Shown here one piece after another: positions 1 to 7,931 of a stretch of 64,000 nucleotides of DNA (positions are counted from its first letter, which is position 1; each line of letters opens with the position of its first letter). The translations under genes were made by a program, and so were the position numbers. The notes under the pieces are model-generated. The model was not told the DNA's origin. It did no database searches and was given only the letters and a program-made list of their open reading frames with translations. Source of the stretch: Candidatus Manganitrophus sp. (GTDB lineage Bacteria; Nitrospirota; Nitrospiria; SBBL01; Manganitrophaceae); contig CP114562.1 of the NCBI GenBank assembly GCA_028865235.1, positions 124,001-188,000 of the forward strand, in the 5' to 3' direction.

Positions 1-231
1 CTGACCGGAACGGCGAGCGTGATTAACGCGAGCGATGGAGCGGTTCTCAGGGACGAGCAGGTAGACGGGCAGGACTATGCCGTCATTGCCGCAATGATTA
101 ATCTTTCGGTGATGAAGAAGCTCCTCAAGGAGAAGGAGGACGATCCAAAACTAAAGGAGTATCTGGATAAGGTCAACGAGATCCGCCTGCTGTCGGAAGA
201 GGGGGAGAAGATTCTGACGGGATCAAAGTGA
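1..231 (+). CDS. Hypothetical protein, C-terminal part only
   Basis: The frame is open from the first base of the window, so the start lies upstream and only about 76 residues are visible. The visible part is acidic and lysine-rich with a predicted helical stretch (KKLLKEKEDDPKLKEYLDKV) near the end. I recognise no family. A possible internal start at base 19 has no clear ribosome binding site. The gene is read in the same direction as nearly all the mobile-element genes that follow. Confidence 0.5.
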   Translation: MTGTASVINASDGAVLRDEQVDGQDYAVIAAMINLSVMKKLLKEKEDDPKLKEYLDKVNEIRLLSEEGEKILTGSK

Positions 232-316
232 TCTTCTGAACGGCCGGGGCCGGTGAGGCCGCAGGATCGCTCACCGGCTCCCGCCGTCCGCTAACCGGAG
301 TCGGAGGATTCTGACG

Positions 317-643
317 ATGTCGCAACATTACTTCAAGACGACTTATCAGGGTGAGCCGGTCACGGTTCTGATGGGATGGGACCGTCCGCTTCAGGGTTTT
401 TTTATGGTGATCGAGAAACCGCAGCGTAAAGATGATGACGAGCGATATCTATACAGCAACCTAAACGAGGAGGATTCGCATCCGAAGTCTCTGAAACCGT
501 TTTTGGATGTCTTGCGCGTCTTTCAGATCGTCTTGCCCGGGGAGATGATTCATGAGGTTCTCGAGGACAAAGTGATCAACTGCGGAAACAAAACAGTTGA
601 ACACCGGGCCGAGGGTGGGGAGTACAGGAGGGTTTCGCTTTGA
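317..643 (+). CDS. Small conserved-looking hypothetical protein
   Basis: A 108-residue protein beginning MSQHYFKTTYQGEPVTVLMG. The start is well supported by GGAGGA about 6 bases before the ATG. Alternating hydrophobic and charged residues in the first 40 positions (YFKTTYQGEPVTVLMGWDRP, then FFMVIEKP) suggest a small beta-rich fold. There is no signal peptide or membrane segment. It resembles short accessory proteins found on plasmids and integrative elements, but I cannot assign a role. The 225 bases after it hold no gene I can support. Confidence 0.6.
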   Translation: MSQHYFKTTYQGEPVTVLMGWDRPLQGFFMVIEKPQRKDDDERYLYSNLNEEDSHPKSLKPFLDVLRVFQIVLPGEMIHEVLEDKVINCGNKTVEHRAEGGEYRRVSL

Positions 644-868
644 GGAGGTAAAAAAACGACCGTAAGTCCCGCTCTAATATTATTGCGGCCTCCCTAGAGA
701 TAAAAGGCCGGCGGCGGTGTGAGTTCTGATCGGCTCGCGCGGATGGATCGAATATTTTATCTGTAAAAGTCATAACTTTACTTTTCAGACATTGTAAGGC
801 CAACCCGTACTTCCTGCAATCCGCAACATCAACCCTTGATATACCTATATAGATACGAGTGGAAATCC

Positions 869-1249
869 TCAGGTCAGGAGGACCATTTCTCCATATTTTG
901 CCAGCGTTCTATCGTGAGTCAGAAGACGCATCGGTTCAATAAGACTTTGAGCCACGAGCATTCGGTCGAATGGGTCCTGATGATGAGGAGGAAGCTTTGA
1001 AACCTGAGCTGCATGTTTTCCATTGATTGGCAGTTGAAGAAACCCACTCGGTCCCAGCGCAGCCTCAATCTCTGTAACGTCTCCTTCAATTCTTCCAAGC
1101 GCAGATTTAATCGCGACTTCCCAAATAGAGGCGGCGCTGACATATACTTCATTATCGGAGTCCGCAATAAGCTGATCGGCTTGCTTGGGAAGCCGCCGAT
1201 CACCGGTTAACCACCAGAGCATTAAGTGAGTATCCAGGAGCAACCTCAT
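869..1249 (-). CDS. PIN-domain ribonuclease toxin (VapC family)
   Basis: A 126-residue single-domain PIN protein. Family knowledge: these are Mg-dependent endoribonucleases whose acidic residues hold the metal. The acidic set is visible: D6 in LLLDTH, E44 in SIWEVAIKS, D92/D95 in QDPFDRM, and D113 in THDR. Length is normal for the family. Its start overlaps the end of the upstream antitoxin gene by 4 bases (ATGA), so the two are probably translationally coupled. The partner is Phd/YefM-like rather than AbrB-like, a combination common in the PIN/type II group. Toxin activity is inferred from family and arrangement. Confidence 0.9.
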   Translation of the reverse strand: MRLLLDTHLMLWWLTGDRRLPKQADQLIADSDNEVYVSAASIWEVAIKSALGRIEGDVTEIEAALGPSGFLQLPINGKHAAQVSKLPPHHQDPFDRMLVAQSLIEPMRLLTHDRTLAKYGEMVLLT

Positions 1250-1488
1250 TCTGTTTTTCTCTCAAATGCGGCCCGAATTTCCTCTGGCAGCGGTTTATCG
1301 AAGGCCTTGCTGATCTTAAGCTTCCCTTTCATCAGCCCCTTCTTACGTCTTTGTCGCGATGGTTGCACCGATACCAATTTGGCTACAGGCTTTCCTGCTT
1401 TGGCGATGACGATCTCCTCACCCGAACCAGCCCGCTCCAATAGCTGGGAAAGATGGGTCTTTGCGTTATGAATATTAACTTGTTCCAT
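1246..1488 (-). CDS. Type II antitoxin, Phd/YefM family
   Basis: An 80-residue antitoxin. The N-terminal half is the Phd DNA-binding fold (MEQVNIHNAKTHLSQLLERA, then GEEIVIAKAGKPVAKLV). The basic and flexible C-terminal half (PSRQRRKKGLMKGK onward) should wrap around the PIN toxin. GGAG lies about 10 bases before the ATG. The gene is first in a two-gene operon with the toxin. A 14-bp perfect palindrome upstream overlaps the likely -10 box, so autoregulation by this protein or the complex is the natural inference. Confidence 0.88.
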   Translation of the reverse strand: MEQVNIHNAKTHLSQLLERAGSGEEIVIAKAGKPVAKLVSVQPSRQRRKKGLMKGKLKISKAFDKPLPEEIRAAFERKTE

Positions 1489-1512
1489 ATCTGAAGTCTC
1501 CAGTAGAAATTA

Positions 1513-1546
1513 GACTAAGCTTAGTCCGAATCTAGAGAAATGTCAA
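1513..1546 (-). promoter_or_regulatory. Promoter and operator of the PIN toxin/antitoxin operon
   Basis: On the minus strand a consensus -35 box TTGACA (1541-1546) is followed after 17 bases by TAAGCT (1518-1523) as a weak -10. The -10 lies inside the perfect palindrome GACTAAGCTTAGTC (1513-1526). A half-site AGACTAA recurs at 1573-1579. The layout is that of a repressor site covering the -10. Confidence 0.6.
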
Positions 1547-1866
1547 TCAGGCGAGATTGTTATAAACGAGTCAGACTAAAAAGGGCAAGCCACTGGACTT
1601 TTGCGCAAACAGTCTTCCTGAACTAAATAGTTTCAAACGTTTCAAAACACACTTTGTTTCAATTGGGATTAATCAATTCTGGGAAAGGGAAGTGGCGGTT
1701 AGAGGAGAATCGCTTTTTTTTCAAAGTAGCGCTCCCAGTCTTCTTTGGCCGTTATCTTTTGAGAAGGAGGAGTTCAAATCAGAATATCAATATTCCAAAT
1801 TAAGCGACAACAGCAAGCAACAATGTCAAAATCGGTGAATGAAATTGGCGGATTGTTAATCACCAG
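1547..1866. other. Non-coding, AT-rich spacer
   Basis: About 320 bases between the antitoxin promoter and the 3' end of the MFS gene. Apart from the AGACTAA half-site at 1573-1579 and short A/T runs, I see no gene, clear terminator or repeat. Confidence 0.4.
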
Positions 1867-3060
1867 TCAACCATCAGAGCGATTGATCGACCAAGCCAAC
1901 CCGACAAGCGCAATCGCAGAAAAAACAGCGCCCGCATAAAATGTGAACGATGCTCCAAACCGATCCCATAACAGTCCGGCCAACATGCTTGCCACCAGCA
2001 TTGCCAACCCGCTCATCAAGTTGAACAATCCGTAGGCCGAGCCACGCAGGTCGGCTGGTGCAGTATCCGCCACCATCGTTGCAAGTAAGCCCTGCGTCAT
2101 ACCCATATGCACACCCCAAAGCGCGACGCCTGCCAGTACGACGCCCCAGTGATCGTTCATGGCCAGGATCAGATCGGCTGCGATCAATACGACGAGGCCC
2201 AGCGCCAACAGCTTGGTATGACTCATTCGATCGGAAAGCTTGCCGAAAGGATAAGCCGATGTTGCATAGACCAGGTTCATCGCCACCATGACAAGAGGCA
2301 CGAGTGCGATAGGGATCCCACCCTGCTGAGCGCGCAAAACTAAAAATGCCTCGCTGAACCGAGCCAGCGTGAAAACCGCACCAATCGCGACGACCCACCA
2401 ATACGATGCGCCGAGGCGCTTCAGGTTCTCTCGGCGAATCGGATTATTGCGGGTACTCACCGGATGGTGGTTCGGTTCATGTACACCGACTGCGAGCAGT
2501 GAAACGGCCATTAAACCGGGAATGACTGCAACCCAGAACACTCTCCGAAAATCGTTGGCCCATAGCAACATCAAGCCTACGGCCAGCAGCGGACCGAGAA
2601 ATGCACCTACCGTGTCCAACGACTGGCGCAGACCAAAAGCGGCGCCCCGGACGTGCGCTGGCGCGATGTCGGCGATGAGCGCATCGCGCGGCGCGCCGCG
2701 CACGCCTTTACCGACACGGTCCATTAAACGGGCGGTGAGCACGACGCCAGCAGTGGAGGCCAAGGCAAAGAGGGGCTTGGTTAGCGCACCCAGAGTATAG
2801 CCAAACAGTGCGAGCCCTTTGCGCTTACCGAGATAGTCACTCAGAGTACCTGAGAAGACTTTTATGATGAGGGCCGTGGATTCGGCTAATCCTTCAATCA
2901 GGCCGACCGCGAAGGCCCCCGTCCCCAGTATTGTGACCATAAAGAGGGGTAGCAGGCTATGGATCATTTCCGAGGACACGTCCATCAACATACTGACGAA
3001 GCCGAGCACCCACACGCCAGTGGGGATTTGACTCAATGTGCTTTTTACTTGAGTGGACAT
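1867..3060 (-). CDS. MFS transporter
   Basis: A 397-residue inner-membrane protein of the major facilitator superfamily with about twelve hydrophobic segments in two halves. The loop between TM2 and TM3 carries a conserved-looking variant of motif A (GTLSDYLGKRKG), repeated in the second half as GKLSDRMSHTK. The stretch DRVGKGVRGAPRDALIAD around residue 115 is typical of a bacterial MFS subgroup often found beside metal or oxyanion resistance genes. The substrate cannot be read from the sequence. Codon and base composition (GCGC-rich runs) differ somewhat from its AT-rich flanks, which fits separate acquisition. Confidence 0.9.
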   Translation of the reverse strand: MSTQVKSTLSQIPTGVWVLGFVSMLMDVSSEMIHSLLPLFMVTILGTGAFAVGLIEGLAESTALIIKVFSGTLSDYLGKRKGLALFGYTLGALTKPLFALASTAGVVLTARLMDRVGKGVRGAPRDALIADIAPAHVRGAAFGLRQSLDTVGAFLGPLLAVGLMLLWANDFRRVFWVAVIPGLMAVSLLAVGVHEPNHHPVSTRNNPIRRENLKRLGASYWWVVAIGAVFTLARFSEAFLVLRAQQGGIPIALVPLVMVAMNLVYATSAYPFGKLSDRMSHTKLLALGLVVLIAADLILAMNDHWGVVLAGVALWGVHMGMTQGLLATMVADTAPADLRGSAYGLFNLMSGLAMLVASMLAGLLWDRFGASFTFYAGAVFSAIALVGLAWSINRSDG

Positions 3061-3075
3061 TCGGAAGTGAAAGCA

Positions 3076-3104
3076 ATATTAATCATTGGCTCCGCTTGAG
3101 ACAA
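3076..3104 (-). promoter_or_regulatory. Probable promoter of the MFS gene
   Basis: On the minus strand TTGTCT (3099-3104), a 17-base spacer and TAATAT (3076-3081) form a good sigma-70-type promoter. Transcription would start about 8 bases before the ATG, giving a very short leader with no obvious Shine-Dalgarno sequence. Confidence 0.45.
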
Positions 3105-3325
3105 ATCCTCGGATATGATCGTCGTCCTCATTCTAGGCATAGATCCATCTAAATTATTCCAATGATGTTAAATACTAACAAAAAACACGAGCTTTCGCTA
3201 ATGTCGTTTTCTTGGGTCCAGGAGACGACTCGAACCGCCCACAGTGATGCACGAGACACACTGGTTCTTTCTGCAATCAATAATTTTCCGGAAGTTTAAG
3301 GGCATTTAATTGAAAGCGCTTCGCG

Positions 3326-5062
3326 CTACCGATGAGAGCGTTGGACGTTGTTTTCTGCATTATCGAAAACAACGTTCTCGCTGCGAAGGATCACGATTCG
3401 CACCCCGGCCAGCTCCGAGCGGTGAGCCTCAAGGAATTCCGTGATCTTAGCCTCCTCTTTATCAATCAGCTCAACACATTGAGGAAGTCTGGGAGGGGGG
3501 CGGTCGGATAGGTCGATTGATACGGGGTCCCCCTTTAGGTAGCCGGCAATAATAGGTTGATACATGGCCTGTTCGATCCCGGACTTCTTCGTTTCTTTCA
3601 CGAGATAACTTCCGAAGTTCGGCGAAAAAAGGTTTTTCCAAAAGCCCTGTCTCTGAAGTTTCTTTCCCGGACGGAAATAGAGACGCAGAACCGTAATGCT
3701 CATGACGGTCGTGTCCTTTCTTGTTAGATAACCCAGCGGGTGTATCTCCTTGAATAGATTGACGCGCTGTTTGGCCCGATGTCGGACTCTCAGACGGGAG
3801 AGCGCTGAAAGCCGATGGCCTTCCTCTCCGATCAATTTAACGTTTTTGGAATAGCCGATTCGTTGCGAGTGGTAGATCCCCGCATGACCGGAGAAGAGGT
3901 AACTGGCCACGCAGGCCAGGCCGGCATAAACGCCGGCGTCCGCCCCGAAGAGTTCGACCGCCATCAATGTCGAGGCCAGTGGTGTATTGGCCGCTCCGGC
4001 GAAGACCGCCACAAATCCCATCCCCGCGAGCAGGGGAAGCGGAAGCGGGAGAATATAAGCGAGGGCATTCCCCAACGTCGCGCCGATGAAGAAAAGCGGA
4101 GTGACCTCCCCTCCAATGAAACCGGATCCCAGGGTCACCGCCGTAAAGATGATCTTCAGCAGAAAGCCCCAAGGGGGCAGCGGGGTTTCGAAGCTTTCGA
4201 CGATGGTCGGAATTCCCAAGCCGATATATTTGGTCGTGCCCAGCGCCCAGACACCCAGCGCGACGACAATACCACCTATAAAAAGTCTCAGTGGCGGATA
4301 ACCGATCCTGCGTTTAAAAAACCTGGATATCCCATGCGTCTGAACCGCGAAGATCAGCCCGACGATGCCGAAGAGGGCGCCGGCGACGACCGACGATAAT
4401 ACGCCTGGAAACGTAATCAGCGGGACACTTTCGACAGAGTAGAGGGTATGCTCGATCCCCCATGCCAGCGTGACTTCATGCCCGACCACGGCTGCGATAA
4501 AACAAGGCAGAATCGCGTCGTACCGAAGCCGTCCGATGGCCAACACCTCCAGCCCGAAGACCGCGCCGGCCAGGGGGGTTCCGAAGACGGACGCAAACCC
4601 CGCGCTGATGCCGCTCATCAGCAGAATACGGCGATTTTCCGGGGTCAGCCTAAAGGGGCCGGTGAGCTGGTCAGCGAGCGATGCGCCCATTTGAAGCGCG
4701 GTTCCCTCGCGTCCCGCGGAGCCGCCGAAAAAATGGGTCGCAACCGTGCCGATGAGCACCAGCGGCGTCATCCTCAAAGGAATAACTGCTTTCGGATCGT
4801 GAATCTCGTCGATGATCAGATTGTTGCCCCCTTGGATTTTCTTGCCAAGGAGGTGATAAACCGATCCGATCAAGAAACCGCCCAGGGGGAGGAAAGCGAT
4901 GATCCAAAGATGCGATTCGCGCCAGTTCGATGCCCAATCGAGAGAAGCAAGGAAGATTGCTGAGGCGGTGCCGGCCAGAACCGCAACGATCGTTGCGAGA
5001 ACGGACCATTTGAGGACTTCAGGGAGGATGATAATCGGTTCAAACCGCGACTCTTTTCGCAC
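3326..5062 (-). CDS. CLC-F type fluoride/proton antiporter
   Basis: A CLC channel/transporter family membrane protein. Two signatures mark it as a fluoride-specific CLC rather than a chloride CLC: the usual GSGIP loop is replaced by GGNNLI (about residues 78-83), and GREGP is replaced by GREGT (about 117-121). The later GGEVTPLFFIGA and FAGAANTPLAS motifs also fit. About ten hydrophobic helices are followed by a cytoplasmic tail of roughly 180 residues that is not an obvious CBS pair. Export of fluoride to protect enzymes is inferred from the family and the fluoride riboswitch upstream. An upstream TTG at 5101 would put the start inside the aptamer, so I prefer GTG at 5060-5062, which has AGGGGA eight bases upstream. 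Confidence 0.92.
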   Translation of the reverse strand: MRKESRFEPIIILPEVLKWSVLATIVAVLAGTASAIFLASLDWASNWRESHLWIIAFLPLGGFLIGSVYHLLGKKIQGGNNLIIDEIHDPKAVIPLRMTPLVLIGTVATHFFGGSAGREGTALQMGASLADQLTGPFRLTPENRRILLMSGISAGFASVFGTPLAGAVFGLEVLAIGRLRYDAILPCFIAAVVGHEVTLAWGIEHTLYSVESVPLITFPGVLSSVVAGALFGIVGLIFAVQTHGISRFFKRRIGYPPLRLFIGGIVVALGVWALGTTKYIGLGIPTIVESFETPLPPWGFLLKIIFTAVTLGSGFIGGEVTPLFFIGATLGNALAYILPLPLPLLAGMGFVAVFAGAANTPLASTLMAVELFGADAGVYAGLACVASYLFSGHAGIYHSQRIGYSKNVKLIGEEGHRLSALSRLRVRHRAKQRVNLFKEIHPLGYLTRKDTTVMSITVLRLYFRPGKKLQRQGFWKNLFSPNFGSYLVKETKKSGIEQAMYQPIIAGYLKGDPVSIDLSDRPPPRLPQCVELIDKEEAKITEFLEAHRSELAGVRIVILRSENVVFDNAENNVQRSHR

Positions 5063-5069
5063 AGACTGA

Positions 5070-5155
5070 TCCCCTACAGGTGTAGGAGTTATCAGCGCCA
5101 AGAAGGTTGAAGGTCCCTTCCCGGATCGCGGTTGACGGCGAACCCCATCGCCACA
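5070..5155 (-). promoter_or_regulatory. Fluoride riboswitch (crcB RNA motif) with expression platform
   Basis: Minus strand. The conserved 5' part GGCGATGGGGTTCGCC begins at 5152, is followed by CAACCGC, and the 3' part GCTGATAACTCCTAC ends at 5082. These match the crcB motif, which binds fluoride. The 3' strand of the aptamer can instead form a hairpin: CTGAT with ATCAG and CCTAC with GTAGG. That hairpin buries the AGGGGA Shine-Dalgarno (5070-5075) of the CLC gene. Inferred mechanism: fluoride binding keeps the aptamer strand busy and frees the ribosome site, so control would be translational. Confidence 0.88.
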
Positions 5156-5171
5156 AACCTAATTTTTAAAA

Positions 5172-5200
5172 ACTATAGCGAAGAAAAGCGTTTAAGTCAA
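5172..5200 (-). promoter_or_regulatory. Promoter of the fluoride riboswitch/CLC transcript
   Basis: Minus strand TTGACT (5195-5200), a 17-base spacer and TATAGT (5172-5177). Transcription would start about 10 bases before the aptamer. Confidence 0.65.
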
Positions 5201-5214
5201 TCTCTTACTAAGAC

Positions 5215-5604
5215 TTACGACTGTTTTCTTGTCGGATAAAAAGATATGGCACCCCTTCTTCCTTGACCCCTGTCCCCAACGCAGGCATTCAAACTGTCTT
5301 TATAGAATGACCTAATGTTGTCCCTTGCAAGGCTCCCTCTCTCCATTCCTATGGAATTTATAACATTGAATATAAAACCGTTTGAGTCTACTAGAAACCT
5401 CTCCTTTAGATGACCGGGAAAATGAAAATAAAAGGTTCCTGTTTTCCAATGACGCCTTTTAATTCTTTCCCGATGCAGAGGTTCAGAGGAAAATGACGTT
5501 GCCCTGGGAGCCATCCCGGTGGGTGTTATGAGTATGGGAAACGAGCGCTGTGTCTAACCCAAAACCTTATTGATCCCACCATTCTTATTTTCTTCCCATT
5601 ATCT
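5215..5604. other. Mostly non-coding region with a toxin/antitoxin-like promoter relic
   Basis: No convincing gene. A 99-codon reading frame on the minus strand (5215-5514) lacks a ribosome site and recognisable family. On the plus strand, 5310-5332 matches 33499-33521, the operator region of the second antitoxin gene, at 21 of 23 positions. No antitoxin gene follows here, so this may be a leftover promoter region. Confidence 0.4.
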
Positions 5605-5633
5605 TTGCGAAATAATAACCTAATGGTTATAAT
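5605..5633 (+). promoter_or_regulatory. Promoter and inverted repeat at the start of the fused toxin/antitoxin gene
   Basis: TTGCGA (5605-5610), 17 bases, then a perfect TATAAT (5628-5633) that touches the ATG. An inverted repeat ATAACC-TAAT-GGTTAT (5615-5630) covers the spacer and part of the -10 and is a likely operator. Transcription from here would begin inside or just after the start codon, so either the transcript is near-leaderless or another promoter is used. Confidence 0.5.
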
Positions 5634-6299
5634 ATGATTATCAAAGTCTACAGGACGGTAAGCGGCAGGAGCCCTGGTGAGGATTATCTCTTACGCTTAT
5701 CTAAGCCGGATCGGGCAGATGTTCTTGAGACTTTTAAGGCGATCGAGAAAAATGGTTTCTCCGCGCCTGTTTCCATGCGCCAGATTAGAGGAAAACTTTG
5801 GGAGCTTCGGATTTCACAGAACCGCATTTTTTACGTCATGGTCGAGTCCGACACCATGGTTCTCCTTCACGCCTATAAAAAGCAGGGACAAAAGGCTCCG
5901 GACCGGGAAACAGAAACGGCTCTTCAGCGTATGGCTGAATTTATTAGATTAGGAGAGGAGATGAAGAAAATAAACAAACGAAATGTAAAGGACCTTCCAT
6001 CCATCGGTCCATTCATCCGTGAACAGGAAAAAGATCCTGAGATGAAGGTTCTGATGGATCGGGCTGGCCTTCGGATTGAAATTGCCCGTGTTATTAAAAC
6101 CGCTCGGGAGAAAGCAGGATTGACCCAGGCAGAACTCGCGAAGAAGCTCGGTAAAACGCAGGCACAGATCGGCCGTCTTGAGAGTTTGAGGGATAAACGT
6201 CTACCCAGCTTGGAACTTTTAGCCGAGATTGCCGCTGTTACCAAAAGACGACTCATAGTCGACCACCCCGGAATTCACTTTGAGTTGGTCGCCACATAG
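5634..6299 (+). CDS. Fused HigB-like toxin and HigA-like antitoxin
   Basis: A 221-residue protein. Residues 1 to about 108 form a RelE/HigB-like (Gp49/DUF891) toxin domain: MIIKVYRTVSGRSP, then MRQIRGKLWELRI, RIFYVM and LLHAYKKQGQKAP. Residues about 110 to 221 form a HigA-type antitoxin with an XRE helix-turn-helix (ARVIKTAREKAGLTQAELAK, then LGKTQAQIGRLES). Normally these are two genes. Here the frame is continuous, but the doubled AGGAG at 5951-5960 lies directly before an in-frame ATG at 5961 (Met110). Free antitoxin could therefore be made by internal initiation. A single-base error that removed the toxin stop codon is the main alternative. Confidence 0.85.
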   Translation: MIIKVYRTVSGRSPGEDYLLRLSKPDRADVLETFKAIEKNGFSAPVSMRQIRGKLWELRISQNRIFYVMVESDTMVLLHAYKKQGQKAPDRETETALQRMAEFIRLGEEMKKINKRNVKDLPSIGPFIREQEKDPEMKVLMDRAGLRIEIARVIKTAREKAGLTQAELAKKLGKTQAQIGRLESLRDKRLPSLELLAEIAAVTKRRLIVDHPGIHFELVAT

Positions 6300-6542
6300 G
6301 TATGGAGTCAATGGGTAATGGATTTGGCCTTTGTAATCGAGCAACCATTTGATGATGTCCGACATCAGTAACATCCGGATGGAGATACCCGATTCATCTC
6401 GGGCGATGCCATCTCCCAAGAGCAGGGAGGCCAATCGATTACGATTGACGCCGATCTGAGAGACCGTCCTTCCGTGGTTTATCTCCGTAAGAAGTAAAAT
6501 ACAATCTTTAGCAGGTAGAGAGAAAAGAGCCGGAAATTGCAG

Positions 6543-6580
6543 AGGCCCTGGGGTCCACGCCACCAGGGCCTTCTTATTTT
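6543..6580 (+). terminator. Intrinsic terminator
   Basis: Stem AGGCCCTGG (6543-6551) with CCAGGGCCT (6563-6571), followed by TTCTTATTTT. The 240 bases between the fused toxin/antitoxin gene and this hairpin show no supportable gene. Confidence 0.75.
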
Positions 6581-6678
6581 GTCCGAATGAGTTGGTTCAG
6601 AGGAAAGAGGGCACCGGTATTCTCTGGCCTCACCGGCTGGCTGATAGACAACATCCGGCCTCTATGAGGATGTAAGCG

Positions 6679-7014
6679 ATGAAACTCAAAGACGATCCTA
6701 AGCAACTTCCGAACGGTGAAAAAGAGAGCATGCAAGATTTTATTCTTTGCGATAGGCGTCGCCTCAAAGAACAGAATCGATTTCTAAGGCAGGGCGATCC
6801 TAAGATCCAGAACAGGATCCGAGGACATACTCAGGCTGCCAGAAGGGAGTTCTCCGGTCTGGTACGACGGCGGGAGCGAATCGCCTTTGCGCGACTGCTG
6901 AAGCGTGTTGGGCTTGATCCGGAGGGGCCGTATCCGAAGAATCTCGTCGAAAAATACGGCCCTCAGATACAGATAAGGAGGGACAAAAAGATCTTTAAAA
7001 ATCCCGTGCATTAA
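6679..7014 (+). CDS. Hypothetical basic protein
   Basis: A 111-residue, strongly basic protein rich in arginine and lysine, mostly helical by composition (RRRLKEQNRFLR, then FSGLVRRRERIAFARLLKRV). It could bind nucleic acid, but no known domain is visible. No strong Shine-Dalgarno is seen: the ATG is preceded by GAGGATGTAAGCG. It sits 25 bases before the Gp3-like gene and is probably co-transcribed with it. Function unknown. Confidence 0.55.
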   Translation: MKLKDDPKQLPNGEKESMQDFILCDRRRLKEQNRFLRQGDPKIQNRIRGHTQAARREFSGLVRRRERIAFARLLKRVGLDPEGPYPKNLVEKYGPQIQIRRDKKIFKNPVH

Positions 7015-7039
7015 CCCTACAGTACGACAAGGAGGTTCC

Positions 7040-7915
7040 GTGAAAACGACTTCGAAGCATCCGAATAAGTTCATCCCCTTCAGCGATGCCATTGCGGATG
7101 GGAAAATGGATCATCTCTGGCACGAGCCGGAATCAATCCTCGATGATCGCGCCTCGCCGACGTATGCGGGTGTCTTGCGGCCGGGGATCAAGGTTCCGCA
7201 AAATGACGGCCCGCATCGGCTGTCGGCAGCGGAGGAACAGACTTATCGGCGGATGATGAAAGAGCATCTCTCTCCGAGAGAGATCGAGAAGGCGATCGGA
7301 AAGGAGCTTCGACCTGAAAACGTCGGCTATTTTTCAGTCTATTCATCTGAGTGCAGGACCGATCCGGAGCATGCCGCGCGCATCCGAAAGCTCTACGGCA
7401 ACGAGACCGGCGAGATCCAGCGGGTTCGGATCACCTTTCCGGAAAATGATTGGTGGGACATTATCCCCCACAAATTGATGGCCTTTCGGGAAAGCGGATT
7501 GTACTGCTCCTCCGAGCCGGAGGAGGGCCGACTGATCGCAACGCGAGACATCGGTATGGACGGGCCGCCAGAAGGCGGACCGAGCCGACCGTTCCGCAGG
7601 AGGTTAAAGCAATTTCCCTGCGTTCCGGATGAATGTCCAGTTTATCAGAAGAACTATTGCAAGCTCTCCGGACTGTTGCATTTTCTCATTGTGGGGGTTC
7701 CCGGAACAGACGTCTGGCGGGTCCCCACAAATTCCTGGCATTCGGTCCGGGGAATTTTGAAGAAGATCACGCGATTCAACAAAGCCCTCTCCCGCAGAGG
7801 GCGCGAGCTGGCCGGTATTCCCTTCTGGCTCTCTAAATACAAAGCCTCGGTTTCGATCTGGGATCCGAAAAAGGGGGAGACGCCGCCGCGTCGATCAATG
7901 GCTTTTCGGAATTGA
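7040..7915 (+). CDS. Gp3-like (recombination directionality factor-like) protein
   Basis: A 291-residue protein, start probably the GTG at 7040 with AAGGAGG upstream. The C-terminal half has the pattern of the phage Gp3-like family, often labelled hydrolase or metal-binding protein on plasmids. C156, C194, C199 and C207 form a putative zinc site (FPCVPDECPVYQKNYCKLSG), followed by LLHFLIVGVPGTDVWRVPT and the TNS-S-I stretch at 230-240. In some phages Gp3 proteins switch a serine integrase from integration to excision; that role here is inference. The next gene's reading frame is open back to about 7880 and continues the same protein after a one-base shift in the AAAAAGGGGG run, so the two may be one gene. 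Confidence 0.6.
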   Translation: MKTTSKHPNKFIPFSDAIADGKMDHLWHEPESILDDRASPTYAGVLRPGIKVPQNDGPHRLSAAEEQTYRRMMKEHLSPREIEKAIGKELRPENVGYFSVYSSECRTDPEHAARIRKLYGNETGEIQRVRITFPENDWWDIIPHKLMAFRESGLYCSSEPEEGRLIATRDIGMDGPPEGGPSRPFRRRLKQFPCVPDECPVYQKNYCKLSGLLHFLIVGVPGTDVWRVPTNSWHSVRGILKKITRFNKALSRRGRELAGIPFWLSKYKASVSIWDPKKGETPPRRSMAFRN

Positions 7916-7931
7916 GGCGCCTGAATTTCCG

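Noticed and set aside
5215..5514. 99-codon frame on the minus strand
   Set aside because: No ribosome site, no recognisable family, and it overlaps a plus-strand promoter-like repeat shared with 33499-33521.
6219..6563. 114-codon frame on the minus strand
   Set aside because: It overlaps the end of the fused toxin/antitoxin gene and a plus-strand terminator and has no protein-like pattern.
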